A stretch of DNA of 64,000 bases from CAWUEX02 sp038148375 (GCA_038148375.1 JAYQVH010000002.1:275400-339399), one strand, 5' to 3'. Counted from the first letter of the stretch, positions 1-7,794 are shown. Notes: generated by a model not told the origin, from the letters alone. Numbers and translations are program-made.

Positions 1-1
1 C

Positions 2-655
2 GACGGCTGGACGTTCGAACAGGGCGCGGCGGCAGGGGTCGGCTGGCTGACCGCGTGGCACGCATTGCATATCGTGGCGGAAGCCCGGCCCGGTCAGACG
101 GTCTTAATCGAAGCGGTCGCGTCATCTGTCGGCTCTGCGGCGCTTCAAATCGCGAAAGCCAAAGGGTGCTGGGTCGTCGGCACAGCCAGTCAGGATGAGA
201 AGCTCGCCAAGGCGAAAGAGTATGGATGCGACGCCGTCATCAACTACAAGACCGAAAGCGTCCACGACCGGGTGATGGACCTTACGGAAGGCAAAGGCCT
301 CGATATCGGTTGCATGACCATTGGCGAGGAAACCGCCTCTCAGCTGATCGACTCCATGGGCTACGAAGGCCGCGTGGTGATGTACGGCTCGACCGGCGGA
401 CGGATGGTGACATTCAGTCTCAACATCGGTGAGCGTAACTTACAATTGTTGTCGATGAGCATCGATACTTCGGCACGCTATGTGCCAGAGACGATTCCCA
501 GTTTCCGCAACGAAGCTCTGGCCCGGTTTACCGACGGCACGTTTAAGCCGATCATCGATACGGTTCTGCCTGTTTCCGATGTGGCCAAGGCCCATCAAAT
601 GGTCGCCGACCGTCGTCACTTCGGTAAGATCATTCTCGACGTGCCGCAGGACTAG
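2..655 (+). CDS. NADPH:quinone oxidoreductase (partial, 5' end outside window)
   Basis: C-terminal part of a zinc-independent quinone oxidoreductase of the medium-chain dehydrogenase family. These enzymes use NADPH to reduce quinones or enones in the cytoplasm. The frame is open from the window edge, so the start lies upstream; an internal ATG at 65 is not the true start. Visible are the segment before the Rossmann fold (AAAGVGWLTAWHAL), the nucleotide-binding region (ASSVGSAALQIAKAKG) and the C-terminal return to the catalytic domain (HFGKIILDVP). No zinc-site cysteines are seen in this part. The secreted hydrolase gene follows 27 bases downstream on the same strand. The substrate cannot be told. 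Confidence 0.85.
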   Translation, partial: DGWTFEQGAAAGVGWLTAWHALHIVAEARPGQTVLIEAVASSVGSAALQIAKAKGCWVVGTASQDEKLAKAKEYGCDAVINYKTESVHDRVMDLTEGKGLDIGCMTIGEETASQLIDSMGYEGRVVMYGSTGGRMVTFSLNIGERNLQLLSMSIDTSARYVPETIPSFRNEALARFTDGTFKPIIDTVLPVSDVAKAHQMVADRRHFGKIILDVPQD

Positions 656-682
656 CGGCTGCCGGAAGACAAGGGACAGGCC

Positions 683-1642
683 ATGCTTCGTTTAATATTC
701 TTCGCTGTGCTGGCGGCCACACCCGCGTGGGCCGGCGTTACCGAACTCTACAAATCCCTGCGCGGCAACGAGGACGTCAACGTCGCCTATCCGGTAACGC
801 TCGACCGGCCGGACCGTCTGGTGCCGTTGTCCGTGCGTGTCACCTGGCCCGCGGGCGAGGGGCCGTTTCCTCTGGTGGTGTTTTCCCAAGGCGCGCTGTG
901 CCCCAAGAACCTCTACGCATCCGTGACGGACCACTGGACATCGCACGGCTACGTCACCATCGCGCCGCTGCACATCGATTCGGAATCAAACGGCTTTGGC
1001 TTTCGCGATCTGGCGGGTGTCGACCTGCTCGCAGAACGCGTCGCTGATATGCGGCATATCGTTGACTCCCTCGATGAGCTCGAGAGCCGCGTTCCCGGCC
1101 TCGGCGGCAAGATCGATCGCGAGCGTATCGCCGCGTCCGGTCATTCTTTCGGTGGCCAAGTCGCCATGGCAATGACAGGTCTGGATGTGATGGATATGGC
1201 CGGCAACCCGTTGCCGTCAGCCGATGAGCGCTTCGATGTCGCCGTCATCCTCAGCGGTGTCGGTCCGATGGTTAACATCGCCGAAGGTTCCTTCGATCGC
1301 TATACGACACCAACGTATTCGTCAGGTGGCACCAAGGACCTCGGCGCCACCGGCCGTGGTCCGATCCATCCCTGGCCGTGGCGGATGGCCGCATATTTTC
1401 AAACACCGCCGGGGGATAAATACGGCGTCGTGCTCCAGGAGGGGGATCACTATTACGGCGGGCTGATCTGCCGTGAGACCGCCGGCGGTCCGCCCGATTT
1501 CGAGGGCTTGACCATCATCCGCGGCACCTCAACGGCTTTTCTGGATGCCTACTTGAAGAACGATGCCGCCGCGCGCGACTTTCTCCTGAATGCCGACGTC
1601 AAGACTCTCACCGAAAATCGTGCCAGTCTTGAACGCAAATAA
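683..1642 (+). CDS. secreted alpha/beta hydrolase (dienelactone/PAF-acetylhydrolase-like)
   Basis: 319 residues. The N-terminus is a short signal peptide (residues 1-17, ending TPAWA), so the protein should act in the periplasm. The nucleophile elbow GHSFGG places the catalytic serine at about residue 155. The block VVFSQGALCPKN near residues 65-76 fits the oxyanion region of the dienelactone hydrolase and platelet-activating-factor acetylhydrolase group. A His in EGDHYYGG near the C-terminus is the likely catalytic His. It probably cleaves an ester or amide of unknown nature. It lies 27 bases after the quinone oxidoreductase and 47 bases before metY, so cotranscription is possible. Confidence 0.8.
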   Translation: MLRLIFFAVLAATPAWAGVTELYKSLRGNEDVNVAYPVTLDRPDRLVPLSVRVTWPAGEGPFPLVVFSQGALCPKNLYASVTDHWTSHGYVTIAPLHIDSESNGFGFRDLAGVDLLAERVADMRHIVDSLDELESRVPGLGGKIDRERIAASGHSFGGQVAMAMTGLDVMDMAGNPLPSADERFDVAVILSGVGPMVNIAEGSFDRYTTPTYSSGGTKDLGATGRGPIHPWPWRMAAYFQTPPGDKYGVVLQEGDHYYGGLICRETAGGPPDFEGLTIIRGTSTAFLDAYLKNDAAARDFLLNADVKTLTENRASLERK

Positions 1643-1689
1643 CCGTTAGACCGGTTCACGCGCACAGCCAGTAAGAAGGGACCCCGCCG

Positions 1690-2985
1690 ATGACGACGCC
1701 CAAACTCCATCCTGAAACGCTTGCCCTGCATGCCGGTTTCCGGTCCGACCCGGCCACCAACGCCGTCGCCGTGCCGATCTATCAGACGACGTCGTATCAG
1801 TTCCGCGATACGGAGCATGCCTCCAACCTGTTCGCGCTGTCCGAGCTCGGGAATATTTACACGCGCATCATGAACCCGACCTGCGACGTGCTTGAGCAAC
1901 GTCTGGCGGCGATGGAAGGCGGCGTGGCGGCACTGGCGCTGGCATCCGGGCAGGCGGCGACGACCTTCGCTGTGATGAACCTATGCCAGGCTGGCGATAA
2001 CTTCGTCACCTCGACGGACCTCTACGGCGGAACTTGGAATTTGTTTGCCAATACCTTCAAGCAAATGGGAATCGAAGCACGCTTTGCAGATCCGAAGGAT
2101 CCGGACTCCTTCCGCAAGATGACGGACGATAAGACCCGCTGCTACTACGCCGAAACCCTGCCCAACCCGAAGCTCGAGGTCTTCCCGATCAAGGAAGTCG
2201 CCGACATCGGCCGCAGCCTCGGTGTGCCGTTGATTGTCGATAACACGGCCGCGCCAATGATCTGCCGGCCAATCGATCACGGCGCCGCCATCGTTATGTA
2301 CTCGGCGACGAAATACATCGGCGGGCACGGGACTTCGATCGGCGGTATCATCATCGACAGCGGCACCTTCGACTGGGAAGCGCACAAGGAACGCTTTCCG
2401 CTCCTGTCGCAGCCGGACCCGAGCTATCACGGCGCGGTGTGGATCGATGCGGTCAAGCCGCTTGGCCCCATCGCCTACATCCTCCGGGCCCGGGTCACCC
2501 TGCTGCGCGATATCGGTGCGGCGATGAGTCCGCTCAACGCCTTCCAGTTTATTCAAGGCGTCGAGACCCTGCCTTTGCGCATCAAGAAGCATTGCGAAAA
2601 CGCGGCCAAAGTGGCGACGCATTTGGATGGTCACCAAGCCGTGACCAAAGTGATTTATCCAGGGTTGATGAGCGGCGAGCCGCGCCGGCGTGCGGATGCG
2701 TATCTCGATGGTCACCATTATGGTGCGCTGGTAGGCTTTGAGCTCCAAGGCGGCCGCGATGCCGGACGCAAGTTCATCGACTCGCTGCAGTTGCTGTATC
2801 ACGTCGCCAACATCGGCGATGCGCGATCGCTCGCAATTCATCCGGCGAGCACGACTCACTCTCAGCTGTCGGAAGCGGATCAGGCGGCTTCGGGCGTCAC
2901 ACCCGGGTATGTGCGTTTGTCCATCGGTCTCGAGCACATCGATGACATTGTCACCGACATCGATCAGGCGCTCGCCCAAATCTAG
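1690..2985 (+). CDS. metY: O-acetylhomoserine sulfhydrylase (MetY-type PLP enzyme)
   Basis: 431 residues, the usual length for O-acetylhomoserine (thiol)-lyase, which makes homocysteine from O-acetylhomoserine and sulfide using PLP. The family signatures are clear: LALHAG near the start, YTRIMNPT (55-64), the PLP phosphate-binding SGQAAT (86-91), VDNTAAPM (183-190) and the Schiff-base lysine in YSATKYIGGHG (K208). Cys/Met-metabolism enzymes are closely related, so a different gamma-substituted substrate is possible, but length and the HPASTTHSQL motif near the C-terminus favour MetY. A long hairpin 18 bases after the stop may end the transcript. CysE and an Lrp regulator lie 20 kb away. Confidence 0.92.
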   Translation: MTTPKLHPETLALHAGFRSDPATNAVAVPIYQTTSYQFRDTEHASNLFALSELGNIYTRIMNPTCDVLEQRLAAMEGGVAALALASGQAATTFAVMNLCQAGDNFVTSTDLYGGTWNLFANTFKQMGIEARFADPKDPDSFRKMTDDKTRCYYAETLPNPKLEVFPIKEVADIGRSLGVPLIVDNTAAPMICRPIDHGAAIVMYSATKYIGGHGTSIGGIIIDSGTFDWEAHKERFPLLSQPDPSYHGAVWIDAVKPLGPIAYILRARVTLLRDIGAAMSPLNAFQFIQGVETLPLRIKKHCENAAKVATHLDGHQAVTKVIYPGLMSGEPRRRADAYLDGHHYGALVGFELQGGRDAGRKFIDSLQLLYHVANIGDARSLAIHPASTTHSQLSEADQAASGVTPGYVRLSIGLEHIDDIVTDIDQALAQI

Positions 2986-3002
2986 ACCGGCTCCCAAAAA
3001 CA

Positions 3003-3072
3003 AACGGCCCGGCGAAGGACGATGAGATCGGGTAAGAGGCCGCGAGTCTCATTGCTCTTCGCCGGGGCCGTT
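3003..3072 (+). terminator. long hairpin after metY, possible terminator
   Basis: Arms 3003-3017 and 3057-3072 pair over 15 bases with one bulged base. Inside them ATGAGA (3022-3027) pairs with TCTCAT (3047-3052), giving a nearly continuous rod of about 70 nt. There is no T-run after it, so intrinsic termination is uncertain; it may protect the 3' end or be a structured RNA element. Confidence 0.45.
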
Positions 3073-3135
3073 ACCACGCTGATGACCCGATGAGCGGGAA
3101 CGCGCGGGAATTCCGGTTGCCCTGACTTACTTTTG

Positions 3136-3195
3136 CGTCAGTGGGGCCGGACCTTTGCCACCGCTGGGTGGGTCCAGTCCGGCCATGCGCTGACG
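3136..3195. repeat. nested inverted repeat (extended stem-loop)
   Basis: Three nested stems share one axis: CGTCAG/CTGACG (3136-3141 with 3190-3195), GGCCGGAC/GTCCGGCC (3145-3152 with 3177-3184) and CCACC/GGTGG around a four-base loop (3159-3163 with 3168-3172). On the minus strand a 19-codon reading frame starts at 3186 and ends at 3127 across the structure; I cannot support it as a gene. The structure could be part of a small RNA or a terminator. Confidence 0.4.
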
Positions 3196-3218
3196 GGCAC
3201 GACTCCTATATAGCAGTA

Positions 3219-3237
3219 TGTGGGAATTATTCCCACA
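3219..3237. promoter_or_regulatory. perfect 9+1+9 palindrome, candidate operator
   Basis: TGTGGGAAT-T-ATTCCCACA is a perfect inverted repeat. It ends six bases before a -35-like TTGACT. A near copy is centred exactly 60 bases downstream (3279-3297). The pair bracket a promoter-like sequence, the usual layout of a repressor operator pair. I do not recognise the regulator. Confidence 0.55.
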
Positions 3238-3243
3238 AATTTC

Positions 3244-3272
3244 TTGACTCTTTTTTGGCCTAAGACTACGCT
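3244..3272 (+). promoter_or_regulatory. sigma70-like promoter between two palindromes
   Basis: TTGACT (3244-3249) is followed, after exactly 17 bases, by TACGCT (3267-3272). Transcription would start near 3279, inside the second palindrome. No convincing protein gene follows on the plus strand before the opposite-strand allA gene, so the product may be a small RNA or an antisense transcript. This is a sequence match only. Confidence 0.4.
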
Positions 3273-3278
3273 TCTGAA

Positions 3279-3297
3279 GTTGGGAAAAATTCCCACA
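3279..3297. promoter_or_regulatory. second copy of the TGGGAA-N3-TTCCCA operator candidate
   Basis: The core TGGGAA (3281-3286) and TTCCCA (3290-3295) are separated by AAA. The right half, ATTCCCACA, is identical to that of the first site at 3219-3237. It would overlap the predicted transcription start of the promoter at 3244-3272. Confidence 0.5.
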
Positions 3298-3439
3298 AAA
3301 TCGCGCCCGATCTGCCCCGATCGGCGAGATTTGGCGAAAAACAGGCCTCTGCCGGCCCCGCCCCTTCCCCGGAACCTCAAGGCAGACGGACCTCTTCGCC
3401 CACAAGGCCGATGTCAGATTGGTGTTTTAAACGTCGGTT

Positions 3440-3490
3440 GGTTCCCGTTCGCCGCTCCTCTCCCTTCCCACACACCGGCGGACGGGAACC
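3440..3490 (-). terminator. 15-bp hairpin after allA
   Basis: Arms 3440-3454 and 3476-3490 pair over 15 positions with one G-T wobble around a 21-base pyrimidine-rich loop. It begins 20 bases beyond the allA stop on the minus strand, so it may end that transcript, although no T-run follows on the minus strand. Read on the plus strand it would lie near the end of any RNA started at about 3279. Confidence 0.4.
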
Positions 3491-3510
3491 CACGACCGGG
3501 GAAGAAAGAC

Positions 3511-4077
3511 CTAGACGTCCAGTTCGATCAGCATACCGGTGCGCTGAAGCAGGTTCTTTTTGTCCAGGTCAGGCCCATGGGCCTCGTTGTCCTTGACGTT
3601 TTCCGTCGACAGGTTGCGCGTGGTTTCGGTGCGCAGGATCACCACCATGTTGGTGTCCGGCTCAAGTGCGAATGGGAATTCGTGCCACGTGCCGATATGC
3701 ATGGTGAAACCGGACTGGCCATCGAACTGGAAGGCTTCCAGGTTTTCGAGGTCGGGCATATCGCCGTCCGTCGGAGCGCCAAACACCGCGACAAAAGGCT
3801 TGCCGCCGAGGGGAATGAACGTCTGCGTGTGTTTGAAGTGCCGCTCCAGGTACGCGATCTCAAAGGGCCGGGGCTGCAAGGTGCACAGGGACAGACAGGT
3901 GTCCTCGTCGGACTTGAAATCCACCGGCGCCGAAACCGCCACCGCACCTTTATAGAAGTCGCTGACACCGATCGGGGCGCCGGTCCCCGCGCCCAGCACT
4001 TGGCCATAGGGGGCGAGAGCTTCGGGCGTTGCAGGCCTAACTTGCAAAATGCGGCGGTCTACGGATGAGCCGTCCAT
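3511..4077 (-). CDS. allA: ureidoglycolate lyase (AllA family)
   Basis: 188 residues, a little longer than the family's usual 160-175. Ureidoglycolate lyase splits ureidoglycolate to glyoxylate and urea in purine (allantoin) breakdown. The cupin-like fold is suggested by LERHFKHTQTFIPLGGKPFVAVF (written here in short: the HTQTF and PLGG motifs around residues 83-93) and by the HIGTWHEFPFAL segment around residue 130, typical of AllA. No other allantoin-pathway gene is in the window, so the true substrate may be another ureido compound. It stands alone on the minus strand; the tandem hydrolase gene lies divergently 138 bases away. Confidence 0.85.
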   Translation of the reverse strand: MDGSSVDRRILQVRPATPEALAPYGQVLGAGTGAPIGVSDFYKGAVAVSAPVDFKSDEDTCLSLCTLQPRPFEIAYLERHFKHTQTFIPLGGKPFVAVFGAPTDGDMPDLENLEAFQFDGQSGFTMHIGTWHEFPFALEPDTNMVVILRTETTRNLSTENVKDNEAHGPDLDKKNLLQRTGMLIELDV

Positions 4078-4215
4078 CGGGCGCTCCTATTCTTGCAATT
4101 TTCCGCACTTTACAGCCGCCTCCGCATCCAAGCCAGCCACTATCAGCCCCCGGCTCTGGTCAGACAGGCCGATCCGCGGCTAGTCTTGCGGCCAAATCGC
4201 AAAGGGAGACGCTCC

Positions 4216-5898
4216 ATGGCCGCAACCATCACCCGACACATGGTCACTCTGCACGGCACGCGCCAAGTCCATTACCGCCGCGCCGGGTCAGGTCCGCCCG
4301 TCATTCTCCTGCACCAGTCGCCCAATTCGTCCCAGGAATACATCCCGTTGATCGAGGATTTGGCCGAGGATTACACGGTGATTGCGCCGGACACCCCGGG
4401 CAATGGCCTGTCCGACCCGTTGCCGCTGGAAAGCCCGGTGATGACGGACTATGCGCAGAATGTGCGTGACCTGATGGATGCGCTCGGCATCGCCCAATGC
4501 CCGATCTACGGGTTCCATACGGGTGCGGTGTGCACGCTGGAGACGGCCTGGCGTCATCCCGACAAGGTCACCGTTGGTATCGTCAACGGTTACGTCAACA
4601 TGCCGGAAGATCTGGTCGCGGAAATTCTCGAGAATTATTTCGTTCCGCTCGAAATAAATTGGAGCGGTTCGCATCTGACGTGGACATGGGCGCGGTTTCG
4701 CGAACAGCTTATCTTCTTCCCTTGGTACCGCGACGATCTGGCGGCCCGGATGGATAACTCACTTCCACCGCCCGACCGATTACAGACGGCCGTCATCGAA
4801 TTCCTGCGCTCGGGCCCGGAATACCGCAAACCTTACCGCGCTGCCTTCACGCAGGATCCGGTGCAGTCGGTTAAGGACATGAAAGCAAAATGTGTGATCA
4901 TGAGCCCGAAGACCGATGTGTTGTACGAGGGCCTCGACCGCATGCCGGAACCGCCGGACACGGTCTCCGTGTACCGGCCCGATACGTCGGCGGATGCGAT
5001 CGACATTCTGAAGAAAACGCTCAAAGACAACCCCGCACCGAATCCGGCGCCCGGCGTCGTTGAGACAAAGCCGGTCACAGGCAAACTGTGGGGCGAATAC
5101 GTGCAGGTTGGCGGCGGGTCGCTGTATTGCCGGCGCAACACCGACGGCGGCGGCCGGCCGATTCTGTTTATCCATGCCTCCGCCGCGTCGAGCCTCGCGA
5201 TGGACCGGTATATGGAGCCCCTTATCGGCAAACGCCCGGTTGTCGCCTTCGACCTGCCGGGTAACGGTGAGTCCGATAACCCCATGGGCCTGGACGTCAC
5301 GGTTGAGAAGCAAGCGTCGTTCCTGGCCGAGGCCGTGCACGCGCTCGGCTATGACGAAGTCGACGTGTTCGGCACGTGGGGCGGCGGTACAGTCGCAGTG
5401 GAACTTGCCGTGCAGCATCCTGATCTGGTCAAACACATAGCCGTTCCGAGTATTATGACCATGGAGCTTACCGGCGCTGCGCTTGACGAGATGTCGTCGA
5501 AATACACGCCCGACATGCCCTTCGACGATTACGGCGGGCACTGGATCTTTGCTTGGAATATGGTCCGTGATCAGGAGCTGTTTAATCCCTGGTACGAACG
5601 CAAGGCCGCGAACATCGCGCGCTATGGTGAGCCCGACATCGCGCCAGAGGTCATTCATCGCCGCACCCTTGATCTGTTCAAGGCCTACGATATCTACCAG
5701 GCAGCGTACAAGGCGCACTTTGCCTATCCGATGACCCAGCGCCTGCCGCAGGTTAAGTGCCCGGTGCTGCTTGGCGGTCCGGAGTCACCGAGTACAAAGA
5801 AAGCGGTTGCGGCCGGTCCGGCGGATTACACAGTCAAGGACATGCCGTCAGATTTCGCCGGCGTCGCGAATGCGATCGTCGAATTTTTCGACGCATAA
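4216..5898 (+). CDS. tandem alpha/beta-hydrolase-fold protein with degenerate nucleophile elbows
   Basis: 560 residues from ATG 4216, chosen because AGGGAGA stands just upstream; an in-frame ATG at 4093 lacks such a site. Two alpha/beta-hydrolase domains lie head to tail. Domain 1 (about 8-270) has HQSPNSS at 33-39, DTPGNGLSD at 59-67 and GFHTG at 99-103. Domain 2 (about 290-560) has IHASAASS at 319-326, DLPGNGESD at 346-354 and GTWGG at 386-390. In the normal G-x-Ser-x-G elbow the middle residue is the nucleophile; here it is His101 and Trp388. Domain 1 resembles the protein at 32538-33359, which has the same HTG motif. The reaction is unknown. No signal peptide is seen, so it is likely cytoplasmic. 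It is followed closely by four same-strand genes. Confidence 0.8.
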   Translation: MAATITRHMVTLHGTRQVHYRRAGSGPPVILLHQSPNSSQEYIPLIEDLAEDYTVIAPDTPGNGLSDPLPLESPVMTDYAQNVRDLMDALGIAQCPIYGFHTGAVCTLETAWRHPDKVTVGIVNGYVNMPEDLVAEILENYFVPLEINWSGSHLTWTWARFREQLIFFPWYRDDLAARMDNSLPPPDRLQTAVIEFLRSGPEYRKPYRAAFTQDPVQSVKDMKAKCVIMSPKTDVLYEGLDRMPEPPDTVSVYRPDTSADAIDILKKTLKDNPAPNPAPGVVETKPVTGKLWGEYVQVGGGSLYCRRNTDGGGRPILFIHASAASSLAMDRYMEPLIGKRPVVAFDLPGNGESDNPMGLDVTVEKQASFLAEAVHALGYDEVDVFGTWGGGTVAVELAVQHPDLVKHIAVPSIMTMELTGAALDEMSSKYTPDMPFDDYGGHWIFAWNMVRDQELFNPWYERKAANIARYGEPDIAPEVIHRRTLDLFKAYDIYQAAYKAHFAYPMTQRLPQVKCPVLLGGPESPSTKKAVAAGPADYTVKDMPSDFAGVANAIVEFFDA

Positions 5899-5923
5899 AC
5901 ACTCAAGAAGCGGGGTTAGGTAA

Positions 5924-6589
5924 ATGGACGAGTATTTATTGTGGGGATATGTCCATATCCTCTTGTTCGTGTTTTGGCTCGGCGCAGATGTCGGCGTTTT
6001 TCTCTCGGCGGTGCGGGCCAAGAATTCCGCCCTAAGTTTCGAAACGCGGGCGGCGTTGATGAAGCTCGGTATGACGGTTGATCTGTTCCCGCGCACCTGC
6101 TTTGCCCTTATTTTACCGGTTGGCCTGCACATGACAGCGGACCTCGGCCTCTATGCGGTTCCCGGCTGGATGCTCATTGCATCCTGGGCCATTGCCGTGA
6201 TCTGGATCTGGGCGTTCATCACTGGTTTTCGCAATGAAGGCTCGCCTTTGGCGATCAAGCTGGGGATCGCCCAGCTCATTTTTCAGGCAATCATGGGCGT
6301 GCTGATCGTCGGCATCGCGGTTAAGTCCCTTGCGACCGGAACTCCGCTGCCGGACACGTGGTTTGCCGTGAAAATCTTATTGTTCGGGTTGGCGTTTTTC
6401 GCTGCCGTCGGAATCGATTTCGCCTTTACCCCGGCTATTCCGGTGTTCATGGAAATCGGCACGCAGGGCTCGACACCCGAGCGCGAAGCGGTGTTTACCA
6501 AACACGTCAACCACACTTTGGTCTGGGTGCTTACCCTTTATGCTTTGATCGCGATCATCGCGTTCTTCGGCAAGGTCAAGCCGATCTAA
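5924..6589 (+). CDS. six-helix membrane protein with conserved-looking His pairs (CopD/DUF2269-like)
   Basis: 221 residues with about six membrane helices (near 5-28, 58-75, 80-101, 112-135, 147-170 and 196-215). Histidines lie in or near helices: H11 (GYVHILLF), H69 (PVGLHMT), H194 and H197 (KHVNHTLV). This layout resembles small CopD/DUF2269-like membrane proteins and would suit heme or metal binding, which I infer and cannot prove. It starts 25 bases after the tandem hydrolase and ends 15 bases before the DUF1330-like gene, so it is probably in one operon with them and with the cytochrome c at 7823. Confidence 0.65.
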   Translation: MDEYLLWGYVHILLFVFWLGADVGVFLSAVRAKNSALSFETRAALMKLGMTVDLFPRTCFALILPVGLHMTADLGLYAVPGWMLIASWAIAVIWIWAFITGFRNEGSPLAIKLGIAQLIFQAIMGVLIVGIAVKSLATGTPLPDTWFAVKILLFGLAFFAAVGIDFAFTPAIPVFMEIGTQGSTPEREAVFTKHVNHTLVWVLTLYALIAIIAFFGKVKPI

Positions 6590-6604
6590 CGGAGTGGGAA
6601 AACA

Positions 6605-7009
6605 ATGACGCCTATCAAGAAAATGGCACTGGCGCTCGGTGTGCTGCTGAGTGCTTCAAGTGCGTTGGCGGCTGACGATACCTGCGATAAGCCCGTCGAT
6701 ATGATCATCCTGTCAATCGTGCACGACGTTGAACGGTACCAGGCGTACCGCGCGTCGTTGGTTGAGCTGGGCACACTCGATCGATTCGGTGGCAAGGTGC
6801 TTGCAGTCGGTACGCGCCTTGAGGCGGAGCCGGACGTTCTTGAAGGCGATTGGCCCGCCGACCGCCATTCGTTTGTCATTCGCTGGCCGTGCGCGGCGGC
6901 GGCGCACGCGTTTTGGCAATCAGAGACCTATCAGACTCAGAACCTGCCGCTGCGTGTCGGCGCTGGAACGTTTAACGTTGCCCTGTTCCCGGCCGTACCG
7001 GAGTACTGA
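6605..7009 (+). CDS. secreted DUF1330-like small protein
   Basis: 134 residues with a clear signal peptide (residues 1-22, ending SALA). The mature part, about 112 residues, has the dimeric alpha/beta-barrel pattern of DUF1330-like proteins: an opening beta strand (MIILSIVHDVERYQAYR), LDRFGGKVLAVGTRLE, and an FWQSETYQTQNLPLR-type helix (FWQSE at about 102). Two cysteines (C26 and one near 96) could form a disulfide in the periplasm. A ligand-binding or enzymatic role is unknown. A ribosome site (GGAG) precedes ATG 6605. It sits in the run 4216-8314. Confidence 0.6.
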   Translation: MTPIKKMALALGVLLSASSALAADDTCDKPVDMIILSIVHDVERYQAYRASLVELGTLDRFGGKVLAVGTRLEAEPDVLEGDWPADRHSFVIRWPCAAAAHAFWQSETYQTQNLPLRVGAGTFNVALFPAVPEY

Positions 7010-7017
7010 GAAGCGGC

Positions 7018-7794
7018 ATGGGTGAACCGCTGCGCGTCTTCTGGCAGCCAGGCTGTTCCAGTTGCCTCAAAGCGAAGGAATTTCTCGCCGGTCACGGCTT
7101 TTCCTATGAGAGCGTCAACATGCTCGCCAGCGCACAGGGGCTCGCCGACCTCAAGGCGCTCGGCGCGAAATCCGTGCCAGTGGTGTCGCGCGGGCGCGAC
7201 TTTGTGTTCGCTCAAAATTTAAGCGACCTGGCAGCCTTTGTCGGGGTTGAGCGCGAGGCGAGAGTTCTGACGCGCACGGACCTTGTCGCCAAGATCGATC
7301 GCGTGCTGGCGGTGGCGCAAGCGCTTGCACCGCAGTTGCCGGATGAAACTCTGGCGACCAAACTGCCAGGGCGTGACCGTACCTATCTCGATCTCGCCTA
7401 CCACATCTTCGTCATCGCCGAGGCGTTGTTGGAGTCGGCCCGCGGCGGCGAGCTGACCTTCGACTTCTTCGAGCGTCTGCCTCCGGACGATATGTTTACC
7501 GGTGCGCAGGTGGCGTCCTTCGGCGCGCGCGTGCGCGGAGACGTCGCCGCCTGGTGGGCCAGCGCATCCGAATCTCTCCCGCTGGCTATGAGAACCTATT
7601 ACGGCGATCAGTCTCCTGACGATCTGCTGGAGCGGACGGCCTGGCATGCCGCGCAGCACACGCGACAGCTGGAAGCCGTGCTTCATGGTCAGGGCATCCG
7701 GCCAAATGACCGCCTGTCCGAGGCCGATCTCGCTGGCTTACCCTTGCCGGACCACGTTTATGATGATGAAGTCCCGCTGGACTCGAACCGCTAA
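7018..7794 (+). CDS. glutaredoxin-DinB fusion protein
   Basis: 258 residues in two parts. The N-terminal 78 residues are glutaredoxin-like, with the redox motif C13-S-S-C16 (WQPGCSSC) and the cis-proline block KSVPVVSRG at 51-59. The C-terminal part from about 85 is DinB/YfiT-like, a four-helix fold that often binds a metal through three His; H129, H210 and H214 are the candidates here. DinB-superfamily enzymes include bacillithiol- and mycothiol-dependent transferases. A glutaredoxin joined to such a domain suggests a thiol-dependent transferase or isomerase reaction, an inference. It begins eight bases after the DUF1330-like gene, so it is translated from the same message. Confidence 0.75.
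   Translation: MGEPLRVFWQPGCSSCLKAKEFLAGHGFSYESVNMLASAQGLADLKALGAKSVPVVSRGRDFVFAQNLSDLAAFVGVEREARVLTRTDLVAKIDRVLAVAQALAPQLPDETLATKLPGRDRTYLDLAYHIFVIAEALLESARGGELTFDFFERLPPDDMFTGAQVASFGARVRGDVAAWWASASESLPLAMRTYYGDQSPDDLLERTAWHAAQHTRQLEAVLHGQGIRPNDRLSEADLAGLPLPDHVYDDEVPLDSNR

Larger units (their letters stand above)
2986..3510. other. 525-bp intergenic region with no supported protein gene
   Basis: This is the only stretch above 300 bases without a gene. It holds a long hairpin after metY, a nested stem-loop (3136-3195), two palindromic operator candidates flanking a promoter (3219-3297), and a hairpin after allA (3440-3490). Open frames here are low-complexity Arg/Pro-rich translations and do not look coding. 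The density of inverted repeats suggests a regulatory or non-coding RNA locus. Confidence 0.6.

Noticed and set aside
1981..3003. 340-codon minus-strand open frame opposite metY
   Set aside because: Shadow of metY, which has clear family motifs on the plus strand.
3127..3405. 92-codon minus-strand open frame in the gap after metY
   Set aside because: Arg/Pro-rich translation without a family pattern; it runs over the operator pair and the stem-loop. Not supported as a gene.
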